Assembly (NCBI RefSeq): GCF_034929435.1
Contig: NZ_JAYFUM010000012.1
Span: forward strand, 62,001 to 126,000
Direction of reading: 5' to 3'
Source: Arcicella rigui
Lineage (GTDB): Bacteria; Bacteroidota; Bacteroidia; Cytophagales; Spirosomataceae
Length of the DNA stretch: 64,000 bases
Part shown: positions 35,982 to 44,951 of the stretch, piece by piece
Layout: the number at the start of each line of letters is the position of its first letter
How positions within the stretch are numbered: position 1 is the first letter of the stretch
Translations under genes and position numbers: made by a program
Notes under the pieces: model-generated
The model's database searches: none
The model's input: only the letters and a program-made list of their open reading frames with translations
What the model was told of the DNA's origin: nothing

Positions 35982-37955
35982 ATGAACAGATTAGCGAAAG
36001 AAACTTCTCCATATTTATTACAGCACGCCCAAAACCCTGTTGATTGGTTTCCGTGGGGAAAAGAAGCATTAGACAAAGCCAAAGCTGAAAACAAACCAAT
36101 TTTGGTAAGTATTGGCTATTCGGCTTGTCATTGGTGTCATGTAATGGAACATGAATGTTTTGAGAAAGAGGATGTAGCCGAAGTGATGAATCGCTTTTTT
36201 GTAAATATAAAAGTAGATAGAGAGGAGCGTCCAGACGTAGATGCTGTTTATATGGATGCCGTTCAGGCAATGGGAGTACATGGCGGTTGGCCTTTGAATG
36301 TTTTTTTAATGCCCGACGGAAAACCTTTTTACGGAGGTACTTATTTCCCGAAAAATAATTGGTTGAGATTACTCAATGCAGTGAATACAGGTTTTAAGAA
36401 TAGTCAGGAAGAATTGCAAAAATCAGCAGACGGTTTTACGCAAAATATGCTTTTTAAGGATTCTGTGAAGTATGGATTAGAGCCTGAAAGTCAGATTTTT
36501 ACCAAAGAAGATTTACAAGTAATGGCTTATAAATTAGCCGATACTTTTGATGACGTTTGGGGCGGATTTCAAAGAAGTCCAAAATTTCCTATGCCTTCAA
36601 TTTGGGCATTTTTGTTAAGATATATTCATGAAACCAAAGATGAGCGATTGCTAAATCATGTAAAACTGACTTTAAACCGCATGGCAATCGGTGGAATTTA
36701 CGACCAATTGGGCGGAGGTTTTGCTCGTTATTCAGTCGATGGAGAATGGTTTTGTCCGCACTTTGAAAAAATGATGTACGACAACGGGCAGTTGGTGAGT
36801 CTATATTCCGAAGCCTATTCTTTAACTGGCGAAGCCTTATACAAAGAAGTAGTTTATGAAACCGTAGCTTGGCTAAAAAGAGAAATGACAAGCGAAGAAG
36901 GTGGTTTCTTCTCGGCTTTGGATGCTGATTCGGAAGGAGTGGAGGGTAAATATTATGTTTGGACAAAAGACGAAATAGAAGCCATTTTAGGAGACGAAGC
37001 CGAAGCATTTTGTGAAAACTACCAAGTAACAGCACAAGGAAACTGGGAATATGGCGTAAATATTTTATGGAAATACGAGCCAACTTTGAATGAACAATTT
37101 AAAGGACAAATTGCCAAATTGAATACGATTAGGAATACACGTATTCGTCCGGGATTGGATGATAAAATACTTTGTTCGTGGAATGCCCTGATGCTAAAAG
37201 GCTTGGTGGATGCTTACAGAGTATTCGACGATGAAAATTTCTTGACTTTAGCGGTTCAGAATGCACATTTTATCAAAGATAAGTTTTTGGTAGGCGAGCA
37301 ATTGATGCACAGTTATAAAAATGGAGAAACCAAAATTCAAGGATTTTTAGAAGATTATGCGGCTTTGATTGATGCTTACATCAATTTATACCAAGCTACG
37401 TTTGATGAAATTTGGCTACATTATGCCGAAAAACTAAGTTTATATACTTATCAGAATTTTTGGGATGAAGAGGACGGGTTGTTTTTCTTTACCGATAAAA
37501 ATGCGGAGGAATTGATAGCTCGTAAAAAAGAAATTTTTGATAATGTAGTGCCAAGTTCAAATTCTATCATGGCGAGAAATCTCTATACTTTAGGGCTGAT
37601 TTTGGAAAGAGAAGATTTTTTAGCTTTATCTAAATTGATGCTTTCAAAAATGAAAAATCTATTATTGAAAAATGTAGATTATCTAACCAATTGGGCTTGT
37701 TTGGCAACACAAATGCTTTCAAAAACTCCAGAAATCGCCATTGTAGGAAAAGACTCTTTAACTTTCAGAAAGCAATTTGACCAACATTTTTTCCCCAACA
37801 AAGTACTTTCTGGAACTGCAACCATTAGTAAATTACCATTATTAGAAAATAGAAGTGCCAAAGAAGACGAAACCTTAATTTTCGTTTGTTACGACAAAAC
37901 TTGCCAATTGCCAGTAAAAACGGTTGTAGAGGCTTGGGAACAGATAGGGAAGTGA
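35982..37955 (+). CDS. YyaL/SSP411-type protein: thioredoxin-like domain plus (alpha/alpha)6 barrel
   Basis: 657 residues. The N-terminal thioredoxin-like domain (DUF255) begins MNRLAKETSPYLLQHAQNPVDWFPWG and carries a C-x-x-C, CHWC (49-52) in GYSACHWCHVMEHECF. The middle and C-terminal parts are a helical-barrel sugar-epimerase-like domain (GGIYDQLGGGFARYSVDGEWFCPHFEKMMYDNGQL). The human homologue is SPATA20. The biochemical role is not established; redox and glycan-related roles have been suggested. Length is close to that of the family. The gene ends in a stutter-repeat dyad shared with the convergent neighbour. Confidence 0.87.
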   Translation: MNRLAKETSPYLLQHAQNPVDWFPWGKEALDKAKAENKPILVSIGYSACHWCHVMEHECFEKEDVAEVMNRFFVNIKVDREERPDVDAVYMDAVQAMGVHGGWPLNVFLMPDGKPFYGGTYFPKNNWLRLLNAVNTGFKNSQEELQKSADGFTQNMLFKDSVKYGLEPESQIFTKEDLQVMAYKLADTFDDVWGGFQRSPKFPMPSIWAFLLRYIHETKDERLLNHVKLTLNRMAIGGIYDQLGGGFARYSVDGEWFCPHFEKMMYDNGQLVSLYSEAYSLTGEALYKEVVYETVAWLKREMTSEEGGFFSALDADSEGVEGKYYVWTKDEIEAILGDEAEAFCENYQVTAQGNWEYGVNILWKYEPTLNEQFKGQIAKLNTIRNTRIRPGLDDKILCSWNALMLKGLVDAYRVFDDENFLTLAVQNAHFIKDKFLVGEQLMHSYKNGETKIQGFLEDYAALIDAYINLYQATFDEIWLHYAEKLSLYTYQNFWDEEDGLFFFTDKNAEELIARKKEIFDNVVPSSNSIMARNLYTLGLILEREDFLALSKLMLSKMKNLLLKNVDYLTNWACLATQMLSKTPEIAIVGKDSLTFRKQFDQHFFPNKVLSGTATISKLPLLENRSAKEDETLIFVCYDKTCQLPVKTVVEAWEQIGK

Positions 37956-37956
37956 T

Positions 37957-38031
37957 GAGTTATGAATTTTGAGTGCTGAGTTATAAATCAGAAATTTTCA
38001 TTCACAACTCAGCACTCAAAATTCACAACTC
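37957..38031. terminator. Long near-perfect dyad between convergent genes
   Basis: 26-bp arms (37957-37982 and 38006-38031) matching at 25 of 26 positions, with core GAATTTTGAGTGCTGAG; loop 23 bases. It starts just after the YyaL-type stop and its right arm overlaps the stop region of the convergent gene (stop at 38023). It consists of stutter words of the AACTCAGCACTCAAAATTCA family. A terminator role in both directions is an inference; there is no U tract. Confidence 0.55.
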
Positions 38032-39267
38032 AAAAGAAATCCCCTCAGATTCCTTCTTGTCTGCGTACAAAATAATTTCTTCTTTTTTACCATTTACACT
38101 GAAACGAATGGCACTGGTATTTGCTCCTTCTTTGCCTGTGTTGTTGGCAAAAACTGTGAGGATATTTTTTTGATTGGCTCTAAGTTTTAAAGTCAGTACT
38201 TTAGGTTTTCGGGTCAATAAATGTTTTTCAAGAATATATTGTCCATTGAAACAAAGCGAAACAATGTCGCCATCTTCGTTTTCGTGGTCGAAAATTTCGA
38301 TGAATAACTCTTCTTCTTTTACTTTGAAATAGTGTTTAATTTTTACTTTTCGCTCCATTTCGCAGTAAATTTTCTCCGCTTTTCTTTCTAAATAAGATTT
38401 CGTGACAGTTTTAATAGGCAAGTGATACGAAACTTGAAAGCCAATATAAGCCCCATTTTCCAAAGCTGTGGTTGATGCTGAAACTTGGTTGCCGCTGATG
38501 CCCAAATAAGTATTTTCAACAAAATGTGAAAATGGAATGCCTACTCTAATGCCCATATTCAACGAACGCATATCGTTGGCGGGTCGCCAAAAGGTTTTCC
38601 CAATTTCAAAGAAAAGCATTGTACTGGTTCTGTTTACCACTTTGCTTTCTATCCTAAAACCTTGTCCATTGGCAATCCAATCTTCATTTTCTTTGGCTGA
38701 CTGATTCAAGAAATTCATCGTTCTTGCACCTACTTCTACATAATTTCTTACTTCACCCAAACCCCTTCTACCTCTCGATTTTGAAGTATAAGTCATACTT
38801 GCCGAAAAACCCGAATAGGCAATAGTATTTTGCCAAATACTTGATTCTTTGTTATTGATAAAAAGATGGTACTGGTCGTTCACCTCGTAACTCACTGGCG
38901 AGCAAGTATAATAAGCACCAATTTCTGTTCTGAAAATTCGATTGTTTTTCAGCAATTTTGAATAATTTACTCCTAAATCAAACGAACCGATTAATCCATA
39001 AAACTCCGTTTTCCCTTCTTTATTAATACTCGAATTAATGGGAAGGGAGGTAAAAGGAAAAGGAATATAAGAAAAAACACCCGTTTGAAATCCATTACTG
39101 ACAGCAGTATTTTGTGGTAAACCAAAGCCAAATAAAGTAGCCGAAGGATGAATGCTGATAGAACTAATGCCCTGTTTATTAGAGATTTGAGCCAATGAAA
39201 AATGGCTTAAAGCCAACATAAGTAAGAAAATAAAAGAGGTTTGTTTGAGGAGTATAGACTTTTTCAT
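38023..39267 (-). CDS. Exported protein with an outer-membrane-like N-terminal part and a C-terminal beta domain
   Basis: 414 residues with signal peptide MKKSILLKQTSFIFLLMLALSHFSLAQ. Residues 30-290 alternate aromatic and polar residues in amphipathic strands (TEIGAYYTCSPVSYEV, MNMGIRVGIP-like segments, AYIGFQVSYHLPI), as in a small beta-barrel. Residues from about 310 (LFIEIFDHENEDGDIVSLCFNGQYILEKHLL...LKLRANQKNILTVFANNTGKEGANTSAIRF) are a small beta domain I have seen at the C-terminus of several Bacteroidota secreted proteins. No enzymatic motif. Function unknown. Confidence 0.65.
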   Translation of the reverse strand: MKKSILLKQTSFIFLLMLALSHFSLAQISNKQGISSISIHPSATLFGFGLPQNTAVSNGFQTGVFSYIPFPFTSLPINSSINKEGKTEFYGLIGSFDLGVNYSKLLKNNRIFRTEIGAYYTCSPVSYEVNDQYHLFINNKESSIWQNTIAYSGFSASMTYTSKSRGRRGLGEVRNYVEVGARTMNFLNQSAKENEDWIANGQGFRIESKVVNRTSTMLFFEIGKTFWRPANDMRSLNMGIRVGIPFSHFVENTYLGISGNQVSASTTALENGAYIGFQVSYHLPIKTVTKSYLERKAEKIYCEMERKVKIKHYFKVKEEELFIEIFDHENEDGDIVSLCFNGQYILEKHLLTRKPKVLTLKLRANQKNILTVFANNTGKEGANTSAIRFSVNGKKEEIILYADKKESEGISFEL

Positions 39268-39352
39268 ACAATGTTTATGCTTAGATGATTAGTTAAATTA
39301 CAGAAAATCAAATATGTATAAAATTCCTCACTCCAAACTCGCAACTCCTCAC

Positions 39353-39916
39353 TTATTTGATTCTATCAGGATTTTCGTTCACAAAAGCTCCCCAACCTTT
39401 TTTTGTTCCTTTGTTCGTTGCCATGATACTTGTACCATGAAAATGATGACAAACCGCAATACCCAAAGCATCGGTTGCATCAAATAATTTGGCATCTAAT
39501 TTCATTTTCAACAATTGGTCGAGCATGTGTGCTACTTGTTCTTTTGAAGCGTTTCCGTTGCCCGTCACCGATTGTTTTACTGTTTTAGGCGAATACTCTA
39601 CAATGGGGATTTCACGTGACAGTGCCGCAGCCATCACTACGCCTTGAGCTCTACCCAATTTCAGCATCGACTGAACGTTTTTCCCAAAGAAAGGAGCTTC
39701 AATCGCCATTTCATCGGGCATGAATTCTTCAATGACCGAAATGATTCGTTCATAAATTTTCTTTAACTTAATTTCCTGCGTGCTATATTTGCTGACGTTG
39801 ATAACGCCGTACTGTAAAACTTTCATTTCGTTACGCTGAACCAATATCACTCCATAACCCATAAACCGAGTACCGGGGTCAACGCCTAAAATTATTTTCT
39901 CTGTATTATTATTCAT
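39353..39916 (-). CDS. ruvC: Holliday-junction endonuclease
   Basis: 187 residues, RuvC fold. Catalytic acids are visible: D13 in GVDPGTRFMGYG, E73 in AIEAPFFGKN, and D146/D149 in FDATDALGIAVCHHF. The motif LGRAQGVVMAA and SVTGNGNASKEQV (DNA-binding, basic) are standard. It resolves four-way junctions with the RuvAB branch migrase, which is not adjacent here. Divergent from the UPF0104 gene with only 40 bp between starts. Confidence 0.95.
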   Translation of the reverse strand: MNNNTEKIILGVDPGTRFMGYGVILVQRNEMKVLQYGVINVSKYSTQEIKLKKIYERIISVIEEFMPDEMAIEAPFFGKNVQSMLKLGRAQGVVMAAALSREIPIVEYSPKTVKQSVTGNGNASKEQVAHMLDQLLKMKLDAKLFDATDALGIAVCHHFHGTSIMATNKGTKKGWGAFVNENPDRIK

Positions 39917-39956
39917 TTTTTAGCCCAAAAATTTCCGTCCCTGCTTTTATCTTTTC

Positions 39957-40949
39957 ATGCAAAATACCAACGAAACAAATCCTAAAACAAGCATTTTATC
40001 TGAAAAACTATTTTCCTTGCTCAAAACCATTGTTTTTGTACTTATCCTCTGGATGCTCTACAAAGCCTTTGCCGACAAGCAACAAAATATTGATAATTTG
40101 CTGCTTGAATATAAAAAAATATGGGTTGAAAAAAACATCATCAAAGGTGTTTTATTGATACTCTTAATCTTTTTTAATTTTGGATTTGAAACTAAAAAGT
40201 GGCAAACTTTAGCCCTGAAAGTTGAAGAAATATCTTTCAAAGAAGCCTTGAAAGGCGTACTGATGGGTTTGTCTTTAGGCTTTATTACACCAGCCAATTT
40301 GGGCGATTATGCAGGCAGAATGTGGAAATTTAAACAAGAAAAAAGAGCCGAAAGTATCGGAGCAATTTTATTGGGAAACGGTATTCAATTTTTTACTTCT
40401 TTGCTTTTTGGTACTTTGGGCTTGATATATTTTATTTTCAGAAAAGAACAGTTTTCAACGCTCAATTTTATCATGATTTTGGTATTTAGTCTGAGTCTGA
40501 CTTTGGGCTTTTTTGCTTATTTGAAACGACATCTTTTTTATCTCTTTCTTTTGAAAATACCTTTTCTGAAAAGGTTTGCTCATACCGTAAAAATTTTAGA
40601 AAATTTTGAAAATCAAGAAGTTAGAATAGTTTTTTTCTGGGCTTTGATGCGATACTTTACCATTTCAATACAATTTGTTTTGGTCTTATTAATCTTTGGT
40701 ATCGACTTAGAAGTGTTAGATTTGTTGGCAATTGCTTGTTTGGTTTTTCTGGCAAAAACGATTGTGCCAGCCATTAATTTTTTGGGAGATTTAGGCATCA
40801 GAGAATTTTCTGCTATTTACTTTTTTAGTTTTTACCATGTCAATACTTCAGCAGTAATAGCCGCTACCTTTGTGTTATGGCTGATTAATATTCTATTTCC
40901 AGTATTAGTTGGAAGTATTTTAGTGCTGAAAACAAGGGTTTCGATTTGA
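39957..40949 (+). CDS. UPF0104/LPG-synthase-type integral membrane protein
   Basis: 330 residues with 7-8 membrane helices and the family patterns KGVLMGLSLGFITPANLGDYAGRMWKF (residues 99-125) and FLAKTIVPAINFLGDLGIREFSAIYFF. The family includes the membrane half of MprF and the archaeal AglD; several members act on lipids or dolichol-/polyprenyl-linked sugars, possibly as flippases. It leads a same-strand run with a GT2, a polysaccharide deacetylase and a second GT2, which fits a role in a membrane glycan or glycolipid. Confidence 0.8.
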   Translation: MQNTNETNPKTSILSEKLFSLLKTIVFVLILWMLYKAFADKQQNIDNLLLEYKKIWVEKNIIKGVLLILLIFFNFGFETKKWQTLALKVEEISFKEALKGVLMGLSLGFITPANLGDYAGRMWKFKQEKRAESIGAILLGNGIQFFTSLLFGTLGLIYFIFRKEQFSTLNFIMILVFSLSLTLGFFAYLKRHLFYLFLLKIPFLKRFAHTVKILENFENQEVRIVFFWALMRYFTISIQFVLVLLIFGIDLEVLDLLAIACLVFLAKTIVPAINFLGDLGIREFSAIYFFSFYHVNTSAVIAATFVLWLINILFPVLVGSILVLKTRVSI

Positions 40950-41131
40950 AAATTTGAAAATTTGAAGATTAGCTTTTTAGTTTGAAGGTTATAGTTAGTC
41001 ATTTTTAAATTTTCAAATTGAGTTTCCATTTTCAAATCATCAAATCTCCAAATTTTCAAATTGTTTTTCCATTTTCAAATCTCCAAATCATCAAATTTTC
41101 AAATTGTTTTCCATTTTCAAATTAAAAAAAT
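40950..41131. repeat. Stutter-repeat stretch (TTTTCAAAT/CCAAAT family)
   Basis: The 182-bp gap is built almost entirely of imperfect copies of TCAAATCTCCAAATTTTCAAA-like words (TTTTCAAATTG at about 41012, 41053 and 41095, each near a CCATTTTCAAAT word), preceded by the inverted TTTGAAAATTTGAAAATTTG (40946-40965). No ORF. The complementary words can fold back. Confidence 0.6.
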
Positions 41132-42244
41132 ATGCTCTTCATTATCCTAATGATCACCAGTTTGTACTTTGCTTTCAACCTGATTTTGATAGCAGTTTGG
41201 AGAGAAATGATGGCGAAACACCAAGTATCAGCCCACGCTACCGACACTAAATTGACGGTAATTATTCCTGTCAGAAACGAAGAGAAATACATACTTCAAT
41301 TACTTAAAAACTTGAATGAACAAAGTTATCCAGCCGATAATTTTGAAGTGATTGTTGCCAACGACGGCTCTACCGACAGTACCGAAAGTATCGTTTTGAA
41401 TTATCAAGAAGAAGCCAAATACTCACTGAAAATCTTAAATTTATTGAATGATGCCAGCACTTCCCCCAAAAAAAGAGCCATACAAAAAAGTATAGAAATT
41501 TCTTCGGGCGAACTTTTGATAACTACCGATGGCGATTGTAGTGTTTCGCCCAACTGGCTGATGTCCATACAGCAATTGTATAAAAATAATGATGCAAAAC
41601 TCATCAGTTCGCCAGTCACTTTTACTGAAAAAGACAGTTTGTGGAATACGATTCAAATCATAGAGTTTGCCAGTTTGATAGGCTCAGGAGCTTGTGCGAT
41701 GTATTTAAAAAAGCCCAATATGTGCAACGGAGCAAATTTGGCTTATACCCGTGAAGTATTTGAAGAAGTAAATGGTTTTGCAGGAAACGAAAATGTAGCC
41801 TCGGGCGATGATGAATTTTTGATGCATAAAATCGCCAAAAAATATCCTGATAAAGTATTTTTCAATCCAGTTTTCGATGCTATCGTGCGAACGGCATCTC
41901 AGGAAAATTTAACTCATTTTTACCAACAAAGAAGACGCTGGGCGAGTAAGTGGAAGCACTACGACAATTGGCAAGTATCGGCTTTAGCAGTATTTATTTT
42001 CTTGGCAAATCTCAGTGTTTTGGTGGCTTATTGTATGTTGGATAATTATTTCGGAAAAGGAATTTTATTGCTAAAATTCTCAGCTGAATTTTATTTTCTG
42101 TACTCTATCATCAAGTTTTTGGGTTACCAAAGTAAAGCTAAGTACATTCCGATTGTTCAACTTATTTATCCCTTTTATGTAGTGTTTTTTGGTTTGTTGG
42201 CACAAGGAAAAGGCTACCGTTGGAAGGGGCGGAGGTTGGAGTAA
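41132..42244 (+). CDS. Glycosyltransferase family 2, membrane-associated
   Basis: 370 residues. N-terminal TM (MLFIILMITSLYFAFNLILI), then GT-A domain: KLTVIIPVRNEEKYILQLL, VIVANDGSTDSTES, LLITTDGDCSVSPNW (DGD metal motif), acceptor-side QQRRRWASKW (QxxRW motif of processive GT2), and two or three C-terminal TM helices. The QxxRW plus TM arrangement resembles hyaluronan-synthase or IcaA-type enzymes. It is followed by a deacetylase and another GT2 of the same type, so it likely makes or extends a glycan at the membrane. Confidence 0.85.
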   Translation: MLFIILMITSLYFAFNLILIAVWREMMAKHQVSAHATDTKLTVIIPVRNEEKYILQLLKNLNEQSYPADNFEVIVANDGSTDSTESIVLNYQEEAKYSLKILNLLNDASTSPKKRAIQKSIEISSGELLITTDGDCSVSPNWLMSIQQLYKNNDAKLISSPVTFTEKDSLWNTIQIIEFASLIGSGACAMYLKKPNMCNGANLAYTREVFEEVNGFAGNENVASGDDEFLMHKIAKKYPDKVFFNPVFDAIVRTASQENLTHFYQQRRRWASKWKHYDNWQVSALAVFIFLANLSVLVAYCMLDNYFGKGILLLKFSAEFYFLYSIIKFLGYQSKAKYIPIVQLIYPFYVVFFGLLAQGKGYRWKGRRLE

Positions 42245-42355
42245 AGAAGCATTTTTATTGAACCAAGCACAAATTTTGATTTTTCACTCAGCTAATTCAA
42301 AGTATAAAAATTAACTTGCACTCGTATATTTTTTGTTTGTAATAAGTTATTCCCC

Positions 42356-43000
42356 ATGTTCATTCATAAAACCAACTTCCTGATGCGGGCTTTGTATCCA
42401 GATTTTGTCTGGAATATCAAGCGTGATGAAAAAGTAATTTACTTGACTTTTGACGATGGCCCAATTCCTGATGTTACGGAATTTGTTTTGGAAGAATTGG
42501 CAAAGTATCAGGCAAAAGCTACTTTTTTTTGTATCGGCGATAATGTCAGAAAACATCCTGAAGTATTTCAAAAAATAATACAACAAGGTCATGCGGTTGG
42601 GAATCATACTTTTAATCATTTGAAAGGTTGGGTGACAGAAGATGAACTTTATTTACAAAATTTCAAGGAATGTGAGGCAATTTTAGAGCAGGATTTTCAG
42701 CTTCCCGATAGCTTGATTTTCAATAAAAGGAAGTTTCGCCCGCCTTATGGACGCATCAAAAAAAGTCAAGCGAAAGTGATTTTACCAAGTCACGAAATTA
42801 TCATGTGGGATGTACTTTCTGGGGATTTCTCTCAAGAATTATCACCCGAAAAAGTATTGAAAAAAACAATTCAACACAGCACTAATGGCTCGATTGTTTT
42901 GTTTCACGACAGCATCAAAGCCAATACAAATATGTCTTATGCTTTGCCAAGAGTATTGTCTTTTTTCTCAGAAAAAGGTTTTACTTTTAGGGCATTGTAA
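42356..43000 (+). CDS. Polysaccharide deacetylase (NodB domain)
   Basis: 214 residues. NodB motifs in order: VIYLTFDDGPIPDVTEFVL (MT1, TFDDG), GHAVGNHTFNHLKGW (MT2, H-x-x-x-H), KFRPPYGRIKKSQ (MT3, R-P-P-Y-G), IIMWDVLSGDFSQ and IVLFHDSIKANTN (MT4/5). A Zn-dependent enzyme removing N- or O-acetyl from a glycan. There is no signal peptide, which is unusual for enzymes acting on exported polymers and common in Bacteroidota homologues. It starts 15 bp before the next GT2. Confidence 0.9.
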   Translation: MFIHKTNFLMRALYPDFVWNIKRDEKVIYLTFDDGPIPDVTEFVLEELAKYQAKATFFCIGDNVRKHPEVFQKIIQQGHAVGNHTFNHLKGWVTEDELYLQNFKECEAILEQDFQLPDSLIFNKRKFRPPYGRIKKSQAKVILPSHEIIMWDVLSGDFSQELSPEKVLKKTIQHSTNGSIVLFHDSIKANTNMSYALPRVLSFFSEKGFTFRAL

Positions 43001-43015
43001 ACCTAAATGGAATAA

Positions 43016-44026
43016 ATGAATACTTCACAACAGCCAAATATTACGATTTGGATAGCTGCTCGTAATGAAGAAGAGACGATTATTAATTGTCTGAACTCTA
43101 TCAATAAAGTCAATTATCCTAAAGAAAAACTACAAGTACTCATTGGAAACGACCAGTCGGAAGACCAAACAAAAGCGTTGGTTGAAGACTTTATAAAAGA
43201 CAAACCTTTTTTTCAACTTATTGATATTCAGAAAGTAATTAATGGTCAAAGAGGAAAAGCCAATGTGTTAGCCAATCTTTATGAACATTCTACGGGAAAA
43301 TATTTTTTGATTTGTGATGCCGACGTAACAGTAAATCCTGATTGGATTGAAGGCATGATTGCTAATTTTGAAGCCGATGAAAAAATCGGTCATCAAGTTG
43401 GTATTACAGATATTAAAGGGACAAACGTCTGGCATCATTTTCAGTCAATCGACTGGCTTCATGCACTCACTTTATTGAAAATTGCCGCAGATTTAAAAAT
43501 TCCTTTGACGGGTCTGGGCAATAATTCAGCCATTACTCGCAAGGCTTATGAAGCTACGGGCGGTTATGCAAAAATCCCTTTTTCTATTACTGAAGATTTT
43601 GCACTTTTCCATGAAGTAGTCGGAAAAGGTTTTGGCTTTAAAAATACCATTAATCGTAAAGTATTCAACCAAACTTTACCGATGATGAACCTCAAAGAAT
43701 TCTTGCATCAAAGAAAACGTTGGATGGTTGGGGCTTTACAATGTCCTTGGTGGATAGTTACTTTACTTTTTTTACAAGCACTTTTATTGCCGATTTTGGC
43801 AGTAGTTGGGCTTACTTATTCTTGGGAACTGGCTGGTATTTTATGGTTTGTAAAATGGTTGAACCAAAGTATTACAGTCTTGCCAACAATTTTAAAATTA
43901 AGACGATTTCACTTAATAAAACATTTACTTTTGTACGAAATCTATGCCAATTGCTGGCAATTAACGATGATACTCTTTTATTATTCGCCCGTTGCGGTGG
44001 ATTGGAAGGGAAGAATTTATCGTTGA
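43016..44026 (+). CDS. Glycosyltransferase family 2, processive-type with C-terminal TM helices
   Basis: 336 residues. GT-A motifs: ITIWIAARNEEETIINCLNSI, VLIGNDQSEDQTKAL, FLICDADVTVNPDWI (DAD) and the QRKRW acceptor motif in FLHQRKRWMVGALQCPWWIV, then C-terminal TM helices. Starts 15 bp after the deacetylase stop, so both are probably one transcript. It resembles the GT2 at 41132-42244 but lacks its N-terminal TM. Sugar donor unknown. Confidence 0.86.
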   Translation: MNTSQQPNITIWIAARNEEETIINCLNSINKVNYPKEKLQVLIGNDQSEDQTKALVEDFIKDKPFFQLIDIQKVINGQRGKANVLANLYEHSTGKYFLICDADVTVNPDWIEGMIANFEADEKIGHQVGITDIKGTNVWHHFQSIDWLHALTLLKIAADLKIPLTGLGNNSAITRKAYEATGGYAKIPFSITEDFALFHEVVGKGFGFKNTINRKVFNQTLPMMNLKEFLHQRKRWMVGALQCPWWIVTLLFLQALLLPILAVVGLTYSWELAGILWFVKWLNQSITVLPTILKLRRFHLIKHLLLYEIYANCWQLTMILFYYSPVAVDWKGRIYR

Positions 44027-44124
44027 GTTTTGAATGAAGAATGTAGAGTGCGGAATTGTTTTAGTATAGATTTCAAAAAATCAAAAGCTTACAGCCTACC
44101 GCTTAAAGCAAAATAAAATATCAA

Positions 44125-44919
44125 ATGAATAATTCATCCTTACAAATTATTGAAACACACGCTCATATTTACGATGAAACTTATCAAGAAGACCGTGACG
44201 AAATGTTGCAAAAGGCATTTTCGGCAGGAGTATCGCAAATTTGGATGCCGAATTGTGCCTCAGAAACCATTGATGGAATGATGGTTTTGGCTGAAAAATA
44301 TCCGAAGCAATGTTTTCCGATGATGGGTTTACATCCCTGTTATGTGAAAGAAGATTTTGAAAAAGAATTAGCCATTGTGGAAGATTGGTTAAATAAGTAT
44401 AAATTTATTGCTATCGGAGAAATTGGAATGGATTTGTATTGGGACAAAACCTTTGTAAAACAGCAAGAGGAAGCTTTTTTATATCAATGTCAGTTGGCAA
44501 AAAAACACGATTTATGGATTGATATTCATTCAAGAAATGCTTTTTGGGAAACTGTAAATTTGATAGAAAAAAATGCTGACCCCAATTTAAAAGGTATTTT
44601 TCACTGCTTCACGGGTACTTTAGAGGAAGCCCAAAAAGCTATTGAATTAGGCTTTTTGTTGGGAATTGGTGGGGTGGCTACTTTCAAAAATGGCGGATTA
44701 GATAAAATTCTTCCACATATTGATTTAACATCCATTGTTTTGGAAACCGACGCACCTTATTTAGCACCCGTTCCGTACAGAGGAAAAAGAAACGAGCCAG
44801 CTTATTTGACAATCATTGCCCAAAGAGTAGCCGATTTGATGGAATGTAGCATCGAAAAAGTAATCGAACAGAGTACGCAAAATGCCCTACATTTATGCCT
44901 TGAAAAAGTTAGTAAGTAA
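44125..44919 (+). CDS. tatD: TatD-family metal-dependent DNase/hydrolase
   Basis: 264 residues. Metal ligands in the TIM-barrel order: IETHAHIYDETY (H-x-H), AIGEIGMDLYW (Glu), DIHSRNAFW and IFHCFTGTLEEAQ (His), and VLETDAPYLAPVPYRG (Asp). Typical length. TatD enzymes are 3'-5' exonucleases or deoxyribonucleases; the cellular role is debated. It precedes ansA by 32 bp in the same direction. Confidence 0.93.
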   Translation: MNNSSLQIIETHAHIYDETYQEDRDEMLQKAFSAGVSQIWMPNCASETIDGMMVLAEKYPKQCFPMMGLHPCYVKEDFEKELAIVEDWLNKYKFIAIGEIGMDLYWDKTFVKQQEEAFLYQCQLAKKHDLWIDIHSRNAFWETVNLIEKNADPNLKGIFHCFTGTLEEAQKAIELGFLLGIGGVATFKNGGLDKILPHIDLTSIVLETDAPYLAPVPYRGKRNEPAYLTIIAQRVADLMECSIEKVIEQSTQNALHLCLEKVSK

Positions 44920-44951
44920 ATATTCACAACTCACTAAAATATTTATTATTT

